This document shows, in pieces, positions 47,305-57,900 of a stretch of 64,000 nt of DNA (within the stretch, counting starts at the first letter, position 1; every line of letters begins with the position of its first letter). A program made the translations under genes and the position numbers. The notes below the pieces were generated by a model, which ran no database searches, was not told the origin of the DNA, and saw nothing but the letters and a program-made list of their open reading frames with translations. Location of the stretch: assembly GCF_008831285.2 (NCBI RefSeq), contig NC_045148.1:23502283-23566282 (forward strand), written 5' to 3'. The stretch comes from Nymphaea colorata. Its lineage: Eukaryota > Streptophyta > Magnoliopsida > Nymphaeales > Nymphaeaceae.

Positions 47305-47640
47305 TTACATTTTGGCATGGATCTTTCTTCCTTTCACTTGCTTGGTATCCAGCAAGCCTCCTATATTATCTTGAAGTGATGCACCTAAAGGAGTCCGCAC
47401 ATTAATTTCTGAATTCCCAGTGTCAATATTGTTAAGTGCAGGGAGCTTGAAGTCACCACCTGCTTCCTTTTCAAATACATTTTGGTTCTCAACAAAGCAG
47501 GTAGATGCCTGCTCCAATTCTAGGAGTTTCTCACCAACCTTTTCAGTTCTAGGATACTTCATCCTTGAACATGAGTTGAAATTCCAAGTTAAGGAGTGCA
47601 AAATCCCAAGAGATTGTGAAACCAAGAACTGAAAAGGTAG
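47305..47640 (-). pseudogene. Possible further upstream exon of the VAL-like fragment
   Basis: An open minus frame with MKYPRTEKVGEKLLELEQAS, VFEKEAGGDFKLPALNNIDT and PLGASLQDNIGGLLDTKQ. The composition fits the poorly conserved linker of VAL proteins between the zinc-finger region and the B3 domain, but I see no diagnostic motif. Assignment rests on position and strand. Confidence 0.3.
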
Positions 47641-47759
47641 GTGAGAAAGGCTGAAGAGCAGAGGTTGCTGGTTCGGGCAGAGAAAGACTGTGTCAACTGT
47701 AAAAGACCAAGGAAGACTGGGTGCAACTAAGAGTGCATCCGGGTCAGGTTTAGTTGGCA

Positions 47760-48800
47760 AGAGGTCAGGCTAACCGAGCGCGTCACGGCTAGGTTCAAGC
47801 CCAGACCGAGTCATTGTATTTGTTTTGTTTTGGATTTGATTGAGTCAGGTCTTGTACTCGTATCAGTCTGAGACAACGGGTTAAACCCAAGAGAGTCCAG
47901 CAGGAAATAAGTTGGAGACTGTGCCAAAACTTGTAACTTTTGGAAATTGAATCAATAAAAGAAACCTTTTCTCTCCCGCACGAGAGAGTTTGAGCTGCTT
48001 AAGTGTGGCGCCAAAAGCTTGGCCAGCAAAGGACACTTTGCTGGAGAAGAAGATCACCTACAGAACCAAAGGAGCCAAACCGGGAAGGCTACCGGAACTA
48101 TGGACGTCGAATACAGTGCAGAACTAGATCAGATCACAGTGCAAGTGCTCTCCAATCCTTGAGGCACTTAGAGGCTGGAATCAGAAGAAGGATCACTCGG
48201 TTGCGCAGCAGATTGTAGCTCATCTGAGGAATTCCTGAACAGCATGTCGACAGCTGGAGGAACTTCTCAATTGGTAAGAGATCCTTCTTCTGATCGATTT
48301 GAGTCAGCTCATCTAACGGGAAGAATAGATCAATCTGATCTGACTAAGATCGAAGGATTTGAGATGCTGACAAGTTTAGGCGAGAACGATCCCTGTTTCA
48401 GTGCCAATCTGAAGATAGCTTCCCCCAATCTACATCACACAATTGGGGTTTCCTTCTATCCTGCTAGTGTTGTCTTAAACAATAGAAGCCTGCGCATTGG
48501 AGATTGACCGCCATCCGAAGACTTGTAGCCGATTGAGCTGTGGAGTATTGCTGAATCCCGAGGATATACTTGGCCTTCTTCCTCGGTGAGTGCTGGACTA
48601 GCTCCAGCAAGGTACATCCGAAACCCCCTATAGCTGTGTGGGCGGGTGCATTTGATTTCCAGCCAACCTTCAAGTTTGCAGCCATTCGGGAATCCTCCAA
48701 AGCTCACCTAGCTGAGGACACATTCCCAAGCTGTCGTACTGTCCTAGGGCGAAAGGTGTGGAATGCTCGACCTAGGGATTGAATGTATGGTTTGGCATGG
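47760..48800 (+). other. Possible LTR end, primer-binding-like site and gag-like start
   Basis: A stretch with AATCAATAAAAGAAACC (polyadenylation-like, about 47949) precedes TGTGGCGCCAAAAGC at 48005. The TGGCGCC core resembles the tRNA-type primer-binding site of many gypsy elements. An open frame begins at 48244 (MSTAGGTSQLVRDPSSDRFE, then AHLTGRIDQSDLTKIEGFEM), loosely like a retroelement gag N-terminus, and stops at 48507. No pol is present. It may be a non-autonomous LTR element or a 5' remnant. Confidence 0.25.
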
Positions 48801-49266
48801 ATGATGTGATTGTTGAGTGAGGGAGAGATCTTCTTGTATCGTTGATGCTTGTAAAGCCTCACATTCCCATTCTTGATTTGTAGTAGGTTGAAACTTGGCT
48901 ACTTGTATATCAGTCCTAAGAGATATATTCAGTCGGGGTTGTGTCCGACTTGGGAATGAAATTTTGTAATCTCTATTCTTTTAACCTTCCTCGGCGTGTT
49001 AGCCCCAATAGATCTTGAGAAGCGACTACAACTTGGTCTCTTTTGAGCAGCTACAAGGGCAGGTCGCATCAGATGGCCAGCAAGCAAATTGATGAAAAAT
49101 GATAGAACAGAAACAAATAATAAGTAAAGCATCTAAAAGAATGGGAAAATTTTTTTGTACTATCCATGTAATCCATAAGAAAATCTTCCAGTATATCACA
49201 AAAACCAACTAGCAATAGCCTATAGAGAACATGCATTTTCTAGAGGTGAATTTTTTCCCCAAAAAA

Positions 49267-49426
49267 TCAGATCATTCTTCCCACGATGTCTGGGACATAA
49301 TTCTTATCGGGCTTCCAGCCAATGATCATAAATCCAATGAAAGTTGCTGAACGAGAGCTCATTGCTGCATCCATGTGGCAGTTGTGGAATCAGCAGTCAA
49401 CCATACAGCCCAAAGCCACAAATGTG
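49267..49426 (-). other. Candidate terminal exon with one TGA, unassigned
   Basis: Acceptor GATTGCAG (49427) is followed by a 53-codon frame: TFVALGCMVDC, TGA, then FHNCHMDAAMSSRSATFIGF, MIIGWKPDKNYVPDIVGRMI and a stop. A TGG to TGA change would explain the internal stop. It has a clearly protein-like composition and the same strand as the identified fragments. I do not recognise the family. Confidence 0.3.
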
Positions 49427-51674
49427 CTGCAATCATGTAACATCAAAATATATATGAGACTTCTTTTTTCCAACAATTAAAAGGCTTTCTGCATTAAGCA
49501 AACTTGTCTTGGCACTAGAAATGCATTCTATTCTACCAACATCCTGGAGCAGGAATGTATGAGCTGAAACGATGCACCCACATTGTAAACGCTGGAATAA
49601 GAAACATTTTCTTAAGGAAAGAAATTTTTTAAGTAATTCCAAAAACAACTTAGGGCTACAGTTTTTGACATAATGGAACCCGAATGTATCTAACTGCATT
49701 CTAAATAAGGGAATGCAAGATGATGCTTGTGTTCTCAAGCATCACAACAGATATTAGTGCAATTCATCAAAAAAGTGTAGCCAGTTCCATTTGTAGGTTC
49801 TTCAACTAGCTACACTTTGATGCATGAGAAGTAGATCAGAGCATTTTCATATTTTTAACATAGGGCAACTACAATTGGTGTTACATCCCAGTTTCTAACC
49901 TTTCCACACGTCTCACAGTTCCTCCACCAACAGCATCTAAATGAAAATCTTCACAAAACCTTAACTCATCATACGCAGGACTACAGGATCAAAAGAGAGT
50001 TATCAACAGAATGTGGCAGAATATCGGTTACTGTTTCCTAAGTGATCAAAAGAAAAGAAGAAAAAACCAAAAACAGTTAACGCCATGGAGATAAAGTTTT
50101 CAAAAGAGGTTCAAAGATGGACTATCAGTAAAGAAAATGATTCTGATGAAATTCTCTACAGAAAAAGCATCAAAAATAGGAAAAATACAATAGATCCACA
50201 TGTAACATGAAATCCCCAAATGGTGTGATAACTTGGTAATATCCAAATCTAGCAACAGCAAAGGAGCCCCATTCCTCTATGCATATGAAATTCTAAAAGA
50301 TACAATTCTTCTCCAGCGACCAATACCTGCTAGTGGTGGATAGCTCTTCACAATCACCACTACGACAGGCAAAGGTTCATTGGGGACAAGTATGACGTCT
50401 AACCGACTCTCCAGCACTCGACAAAAAAGGGGGTAGCCGACCGATGCTCCATTCCATCAGAGGAAAAACAATGTCCCACTTTACAGGCCAGATGCAAAAT
50501 TAAAAAGGTATTTCCATCTGCATGCATTTAAACAAATAAGAGATCTTCATGCTTTACAAAGTTCACCTAGAACAGGGAAAGACAAACCACATTTTCTGCA
50601 CACCACCGCTTCAATAACCAAAAAATGATCGACTTCCGCACCAAATAAAAAAAAACTGAAGCTTCCACAGTAACACATATAGCTTTCCTTGTCGAATCTG
50701 CTCCAACACGTGACACCTAGGGACTTCTATATGAAAGGTTGGTTTAATAGTGACGATTTTCTATAAATGTTTGAGCCCTCAACTGATTGAAAGTTTTACA
50801 AATGGTTTAGGTTAAGATCTTATTTTTCCCCAAAGGAAGCCCGGGATAAACCAATCCTATGTTGTGGACTCTGTTAGACTCTAAATGTAAGACTATCCAG
50901 CAAAGTTGATCAGTCTTGTGCCCTGGTTACATGAGGACTTTGCAAAATATGTTCTTGACCACAAACTAATAAAGCATTAGCAGAAAACATCCAAACACAA
51001 TGTTGTCATACGTGGAGGTGTCATGGACTTGACTTTATTTATGTCATCTACCTACTCTTTACCATGACCTTATGCTGCCCTTCCTTTGCATGATATGTTG
51101 ACTTGCTTCCTGTTTGAGATATCTATGAAACGCCTGAACCAAGCTACACCACTTAGAGAACTGATTTTCATTCGTTGACTACAAATGATAACCCTAGAGT
51201 TTAGCTTCTACCATGTGAAACATGACCAAGCGACGAGGCGAATCTCAAAAATCTTGAATCCAACTCAGAGAAAAAAATGATTAAGCTAACAACTGAGGAA
51301 ACTGTTTCGCCTGAAACAAACATAGATTTCCAAAATTTCCTATCCACAGCAACAACATACAACACTAACGTTCTTGACGAGCATGGCAACTTAATTGAAA
51401 TGAAGGCACCATACTTTATAAACACAGAAATCCCTGAAGAGACCTCCAGTCCAAGTTAGTTGATGAAATCAGAACCACATGCAACCGATCCACCTGATGC
51501 CTACAACTGAAACCTGACCAAATTGTGGCACTAAAAACCTCCCAATACATGACCTAAAGCCAAAGTCAAGAGAAGCAGCAAAACAAGGTACTCGATCAGC
51601 AATCATGAAGTGGATTGGGAAAAATACCTGCAGATACTATGATATAAGTCTTCCCCATACAGTCGATGAATCCA
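49427..51674. other. Spacer with one plus-strand open stretch
   Basis: Mostly non-coding. The plus frame 51277-51459 (LTTEETVSPETNIDFQNFLS, then DEHGNLIEMKAPYFINTE) is open and protein-like but unassigned. Confidence 0.3.
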
Positions 51675-51848
51675 AATTAGGGTCCTTTTCATCGAACTAT
51701 TATTCCATGTCGATGGCACTGTATTCAATTTCTCCGTTGCAGAATCCATAACCCACAATAAGCAAAATGGAAAAAGGATTACTAAAGGCCGGTTTTCACA
51801 ATTATCGTTCTCCCAAGTGGCACATGTAGAACTCGGGATACAAACCGG
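51675..51848 (-). repeat. ~165 bp block shared with 37646-37811
   Basis: Second copy of the shared block. Its boundary on the minus strand coincides with GTTTGT after a Pro-rich coding-like stretch (DKLVTMPPPSP). See the first copy for the shared landmarks. Confidence 0.65.
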
Positions 51849-52130
51849 GTGAAGGAGGTGGCATCGTGACCAGTTTGTCGACCACGACATCTGGATTGGA
51901 AGCTGGGGTTTCAGCTGGTGCCGGATCTTCCACAGAACCGGTCGTTGGGTGAGAGGGGAGATGGTATCATGAAGACGATGGTGCCAATTCCATCGAGTTG
52001 GGCACATCGCCCCTCGGTGCGACCAGCACCTCTTTTGGATGAGATTTCTCCACCTGATTCCACCAAATCAACCCCCAAAGAAAAACAAGTTCTCTGCCTG
52101 ATTCCCTGAAATCAAGCCATGAAGAAAACA
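51849..52130 (-). pseudogene. Probable second exon of the AAA-ATPase-like fragment
   Basis: A minus frame with TGSVEDPAPAETPASNPDVV, VDKLVTMPPPSPG leads into a donor-like GTTTGT at 51847. An acceptor TTGATTTCAG lies at about 52107, before GGAATCAGG. An in-frame TGA interrupts the upstream part. The Pro/Ala/Ser/Val-rich composition resembles the variable linker after the first exon of plant FHA-AAA ATPases, but there is no unique motif. Assignment depends on the neighbouring exon 1. Confidence 0.3.
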
Positions 52131-52243
52131 ACCCCTAAGAAAACCACAAAACACAAAAATGAGATGTTGTAGTCAACAACAAACCCAAAAATAGGTAAAC
52201 AATAACAAATAAGATTTGGGCAAGGTTTGCTTCATCCGAATAC

Positions 52244-52321
52244 CTTGAGATGCTTGCTTCTTGGCGCCGGCAATGGCATAGAAAGCTTCGCCGATGAAGA
52301 GCTGTACCTGGTGGAAACCAT
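52244..52321 (-). pseudogene. Probable first exon of a plant FHA/AAA-type ATPase
   Basis: The 26-codon frame MVSTRYSSSSAKLSMPLPAP-RSKHLK ends exactly at donor GTATTC (52243). It resembles the characteristic N-terminus MV(S/E)TRRSSSSSKR...P.PPSKRSK of plant AAA-ATPases of the FHA-AAA group, which also end exon 1 after SKRSK. Two expected Arg residues are changed, including TRR to TRY. The open frame extends upstream of this Met to 52621, and the 5' side is rich in Arg/Gly. No FHA or AAA domain follows within the window. Confidence 0.45.
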
Positions 52322-52621
52322 GCTCCCTTCTCTGATAATGTTTCCGTCCCTCCCCTTTCTCCTATTCCTTCTCCCCCACTTTCCTCTTCTCTGAGTGGAC
52401 ATCAGTCGCTCTTCCTCTTTCTTGTCTTCCCGAAACGGCAAAAGGAGAGTAACAAAAAGAAAAAAAATGGAAGGGTCGAATACAATGATGAGCCCCAATC
52501 CAATATTATAGTATGGATGAGGCGAGCGAGGTTGAATCCAACTTGGAAATGAAAGAAAAGAATACAACAAAAAAAAACACAGAAAAATTGTCATATGATG
52601 TGTGCACTTGGATATGGTCAA

Positions 52622-53318
52622 CCCATTTCTTCACTTTTCTTTTCCATCTGTTGTGGTCCAGGGGACTCAAAATGTTTCCTTAGTTGGTCCAGTGTGGTAA
52701 AACCATAGAAAGGTTCTCTGTTTGCATTTGATATAGATCAAACTTATGAGTTGTTTATCTCATAACAAGGATCGGATCCAGGAAATGACCCTTCCAATCA
52801 AGGGGGGCCATGTTATTAGAGAGATGTGTCTAGATGGCAGTCAGTTTTTGGATCTCTCTCGATTGTATCTGGTTTAACAAAGGATTTAGCTTAAATCTAC
52901 TGTTTTGACAAATAGCAGATTTGAAAACGATCGTTTATGGATGTTTGACAAGGCCAGAATTGCATAATTATGTCAATAAAATTTTCTTTTTTCGAGGAAA
53001 TGGGAATTGAATCCTCAAACAAAGATTTTATGTTTTAAGATTTTAGTTTAATTCTTGAATAAAAATTTAGGAATCGTGATTCTATTCTAAGGGGTGGAAT
53101 TATGACTCCTTAAATTTATAATTTATTCGTTTTTCTTTGAGCACATGTCATCATGGTTTTATTTCATCAATTTTAAACTTTAAATTGTGATTTTGTCAAA
53201 AACATCATTTTCAAAATTAGACTCAAATCTCTAGACTATCAAATTAAAAATGAAACTAGAAATAGAGATTTCATTCTAATTCCAGTTTGAAGTGCCGTCA
53301 AACACCCCCTTATGATCA
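52622..53318. other. Intergenic, nothing recognised
   Basis: AT-rich non-coding sequence leading into the tandem AT-rich array. Confidence 0.4.
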
Positions 53319-53974
53319 GCATTGATCTCAAGTTAGAAGGGTTGAGTTTTGATTGGAGATCTATGAACTTTAAGGTGCGAGCCCTACAAACAACATAATC
53401 TTTGCATAGTGCACATACACGAATATATTTATAAAGTTTGTACATTACACATATATAAAATATATATACATATATGCTATATATCTATATATAAATATTT
53501 ATACATACGTATAATATATATACATATATGGTAATGTATATACATACAAATGTATATATTATGTACATATATATATGTACATATAGTGTTGTGTAATATG
53601 CATATGCACATGTATAATATAATATATATAATACGTACAATGGATACATAACATATATATGGTATTATACATTGTACAAATTTATATATAGATATTAATA
53701 CATGTATGTAATATATATCTACATATCATTGATCTCACGTTAGAAGGGATGAGATTTGATTTGAGATCTATGAACTTTAAGACGCAAGGCCTACAAACAA
53801 CATAATCTTTGCATACTGCACATACACATAGATATTTATAAAGTTTGTACATTGTAAATATATATAATATACATACATATATGCTATATATCTGTATATA
53901 AATATTTATACGTACGTATCATATATATACTTATATGCTAATGTACACACATACAAATGTATATATTATGTACG

Positions 53975-54005
<31 letters not shown>

Positions 54006-55060
54006 GTACATATATATATGTACATATAGTGTTGTGTAATATGCGTATACACATGTATAATATAATATATATAATATGTATAATGCATACATAACATATA
54101 TATGGTAGTAGACATTGTACATATTTATATATAGATATTAATATATGTATGTAATATATATCAATATTTTCACACATAATGTACATATGTATGTACACAT
54201 ATAATACAAATATGTACATATATATGTTAGAGGTATATGTATGAATTACATAAATACATATATATGTATATATATATATATATATGCATATATATCATAT
54301 GTACATACATTATAAGTACATATATACATATATATATATATATATATATGTATGTGCATACATAAATATATGTATAAAATAATATTAATATGCACATATA
54401 TATAGTATGAACGTATACGTCCATATGTTTGCATATATGTGTTATATACATACATACACATATGTATTAATGTATATATACAAATGTACATATATATGTA
54501 TAGGTACCTATATGCAGAAATTATACCTATTATATACGTACATATAATGTATATGTAAATGCGTAGATATATATGTGTGTGCGTACATATGTTTATATAA
54601 CGTATTACTATACATAACATGTATACATATATTATATATATGTACCTGTACATATAACATATTTTTACTGTAACATACAATATGTACATTGGTACAATGT
54701 ATTACATATATAATATACAAATAACATACATATATTTTATATACATATTGTACTACATATTCATAAGTGTATACATATTGTATGTTCTCACATGTATGTT
54801 CATATAATATATACAAATGTATATATGTGTACACATATTCTTATTGTATAACATTATACACATACATATGTGTATCTATACATATATAAATGTGTACATC
54901 TAAAAATACTTATAATATATATAACATCTATTAGCATTACATATGTACAAATTATACATATACATGCATATATGTCTTATATACATATTACATGTATAAT
55001 ATAATATGTATCCATATGTACATGTATGTAAGTATCACATATGTATGTATTATACACAAA
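53319..55060. repeat. AT-rich tract containing a 408 bp tandem duplication
   Basis: CATTGATCTCAAGTTAGAAGG at 53319 recurs as CATTGATCTCACGTTAGAAGG at 53727. The following 400 bp (AACTTTAAG, CCTACAAACAACATAATC, and the TA-rich part) repeats in the same order. From about 54150 the tract continues as irregular TATATACATATG-type sequence. Open frames here are Tyr/Ile/Cys-rich artefacts. Confidence 0.75.
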
Positions 55061-55120
55061 GTTATAAAAAATCGTATCATAGGGCGTTTCATTCTGAGGT
55101 GGAATCTAATCCCTAATAGT

Positions 55121-55830
55121 GATGATGCCGATTGATCTTCTCAGGTCTTCTGCTACAACGTCCAATGATCGGTGAACATGAGACTCAACAGTGGTGGAAA
55201 CGATTGTGAAATATCAAAAGATCGAGCGAGAGAGGGAGTTGTGCAAAGATGATCGAGGTTGAGAGATTGCAAGAGAAACAGAAAATACATTATAAAGAGA
55301 GAGAGATAGTTCTCCGAACCCTCGATTGTCTGTTCTGCGGGTTATGTGAAACCCTCATTCGAGTGATGGCTTTCCATCGCTCTCTACGAGCTGATGATGC
55401 CGATCGATCTCACGGGTCTTTGGCTACAATGTCCAATGATCAGCGACCTCGAGACTCAAGAATGGTGGAAGAGATTGGCAAATATCAAAAGATCGAGCGA
55501 GAGAGGGAGTTGCACAAAGATGGTCGAGGTCAAGAGATTGCAAGAGAAACAGAAAATACATTATAAAGAGAGAGAGATAGTTGTCCAAACCCTCAATCGT
55601 TTGTTCCACGGGTTATGTGAAACCCTCATTCGAGTGATGGCTTTCGGTCCCTCTCAACGAGGTGATGATGCCGATCGATATCCCAGGTCTTCCGCTACAG
55701 CGTCCAATGATCAGCGATCATGGGACTCAAGAATGGTGGAAGCGATTAGGAAATATTAGCGAGAGAGGGAGTTGGGCAAAGATGATCAAGGTCGAGAGAT
55801 TGCAAGAGAAACAGAAAATACATTATAAAA
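55121..55830 (+). repeat. Minisatellite, 272 bp unit, about 2.6 copies
   Basis: GATGATGCCGAT begins units at 55121, 55393 and 55664 (periods 272 and 271). Each unit contains TCCAATGATC, GACTCAA.A.TGGTGGAA, GAGCGAGAGAGGGAGTTG and GAGATTGCAAGAGAAACAG, and full units contain GTTATGTGAAACCCTCATTC. The third unit is shortened and ends at ATTATAAA beside the subtilase fragment. The frame stays open across units because the period is near a multiple of three. I do not take this as a gene. Confidence 0.85.
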
Positions 55831-55835
55831 AGATG

Positions 55836-56140
55836 ATGTCCACCCCGTCCCTGACCACATCTTCTATCCCCTTGAGCCGGTCCACCCCGAAACATCCCTC
55901 CTCTGAACACGCCTTATAGATTGCCAGTCGGCTCATCGACGACCAACCCCTGGCCGTTCCCATCCCCAGCCCGCAGTAGGATGCATTGTGCACAATGGTG
56001 CTAGCCAGCGGCGGTCGACTTGGTGTGGCTTTTGTGCCCCACTATGTCCCTGGGCGAGCTCATCAGCGTACTGGGCCCGTTTGACTCGGGGACTTTTGCC
56101 ACCCTGAATGAGTTATAATACCAAGCATCGATCACCTTCC
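55836..56140 (-). pseudogene. Subtilase (SBT) fragment around the catalytic histidine
   Basis: Minus strand: KVIDAWYYNSFRVAKVPESN, then GPSTLMSSPRDIVGHKSHTK, STAAG. After a frameshift comes NASYCGLGMGTARGWSSMSR, LAIYKACSEEGCFGVDRLKG, DGVDI. This is the plant subtilisin-like serine protease segment with RD..GHGTHT.STAAG and GxARGG.P.(A/S)RxAxYK. The catalytic His of GHGTH is kept, but the adjacent Gly-Thr is changed to Lys-Ser. The fragment lacks the catalytic Asp region, PA insert, Asn and Ser, and ends exactly where the minisatellite begins. About 300 bp of a gene normally over 2 kb. Confidence 0.75.
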
Positions 56141-57900
56141 AGAGTCGAAGTTCGCCCATCAACTCTATTTTGGCTATAGGTATGTGATTTCAAATTGGAG
56201 CATAAATTTTAGACCTGTTTTTCTGTATCTCTCTATTGCATAATATACCAAGATTCCTGGGATGCTCATGAAATATCTCTAAACAACTCATAAGGGCAAG
56301 GAGATCAAGGGGGTTTATTTGATTTTGGAGAATGTCAGTTGAATATAGTGGGGGGCTTTTCGGTCTTTTATGTCGACAGATCAAATTTAGATCCATATCC
56401 AATATAATTTCAAATTTAGAACTTGTTGCATGGTGGGAACCTAGACCCGGCTAGCGATTTCTATGCCTGAGAATAGATCCCAAGTCCAGAATCAACTCGC
56501 GGGAGCCTAAAGTCCAAACTTAAGCAAATTATATTTACAAATTATACCCCGACCAGACAGCAACCCCACCTTAATAGTACCCTGGGTAAAAGATACAAGT
56601 GTGTTTTCCCAAACCCACGGTTTAAATCCAACTACAACACTAAGGGAATCAAGGCTTGTACAAATGTGAGCAATACAAATTTAACTCTCACAACTCACTC
56701 AACATTCATTCGCAAACCATTCATCCCTAGAACAGCCAAACCATGCCCTTTCCCTTTGGTGGTCTAGCAACCCGCAGCCGTGTCCTTGCCAAGGTGCCTT
56801 GGAGGGACCACCGACACTAGAAATTGGCTAGAGCCTGGTTTAGAAAACAATTACACCCGTAACCCCATTCTCTAGGATGTTGAGAAGTTACCTAGCCGAT
56901 GAGAGATCAACTTAAACAGCAATAGATCTGGGAGAAAACCATTGGCACTCTCGGATATCTCAGCTAGGAGATGGAACGAAGGGTAAGCCCGCCTGGCCTA
57001 GGACGGCTTGTGGAATGGTGGAAGCTGGCCGAGAGAGATGGAGTGTACCGGAAATGGAAGGGGATGGCACTGGGGCTGCCTGCTACACCTGATGGATGGA
57101 GTGTGGTTGCTGCAGGCCTCGGATGGCCAAGAGAGACAGGAATGTGATGGAGGAGTGCCTGGGTGGAGGCAGGGGCTTGGCCCGCCTGGCCGAGGTCGCG
57201 TTGGTGATTATGACTATATTCGATGGAAGCTTGCAGCAATGAAGGCTGCAAGAAGCGGTTGTCCGATGAAGTGGAGGTGGTGAACTGAGATGCACACGAC
57301 CAATCCTTGGTGAGGGAACCTAACAACTTAGACTCCGAGGGGATAAGCCGAGCTCGGAACAAGGAGGTGAGCTTGGTATAGGTTTAGGTAGGCTCGGTTT
57401 AGGTGAAGCAGCTTAGGTCTAGTTGGAAGTGGTTCGGTAGTGGAGTGGGCTTGGTCTAGACGTGAGATGGTGGTTAATTGCTAAGAGGGTCGGTCATGAC
57501 TGAGAGATAGGTGAAGGGTTGTGCGAGAGAGGGTGGAGAGTTACACGAGAGAAGATGACACTAATGATTAGGATCAGTTAGGCTAAGGGTCTTAAGTCAA
57601 GAGACATGCGAGGGGAGTGGTTCACTAATTTTGGGTGAAGGCTAGTAATGATGAGGAGGAGTTACCATGAGGTGGAGGTTGATTAAGGCTTGCGTGAAGT
57701 GGAAAGGGTCAGTTATGAGAGGTGAAGAGGCTAAGAGGTTTGAGAAAGGTCTCCCCAGCTAAGAAAATTGAATACGTACCTTAACTTCTCAATGATCGCT
57801 GATGATGGTGCGAGTGGAGGTGAACGGCTGAAGAGACACTCGGTGGAGGGATTTGTAACTCTCATCTTTTAAGATGGGGAGCTCAAGAGGAGGCTGCGAC
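56141..57900. other. Unassigned sequence between subtilase fragment and chromovirus
   Basis: Moderately GC-rich from 56950. Several open frames on both strands (e.g. 57008-57283 plus, 56964-57362 minus) have no recognisable domain. It may include the 3' flank of the chromovirus. Confidence 0.35.

Noticed and set aside
55249-55919. Plus-strand frames across the minisatellite as a repeat-containing protein
   Set aside because: Openness follows from a period near a multiple of three; units contain stops when shifted and match no family.
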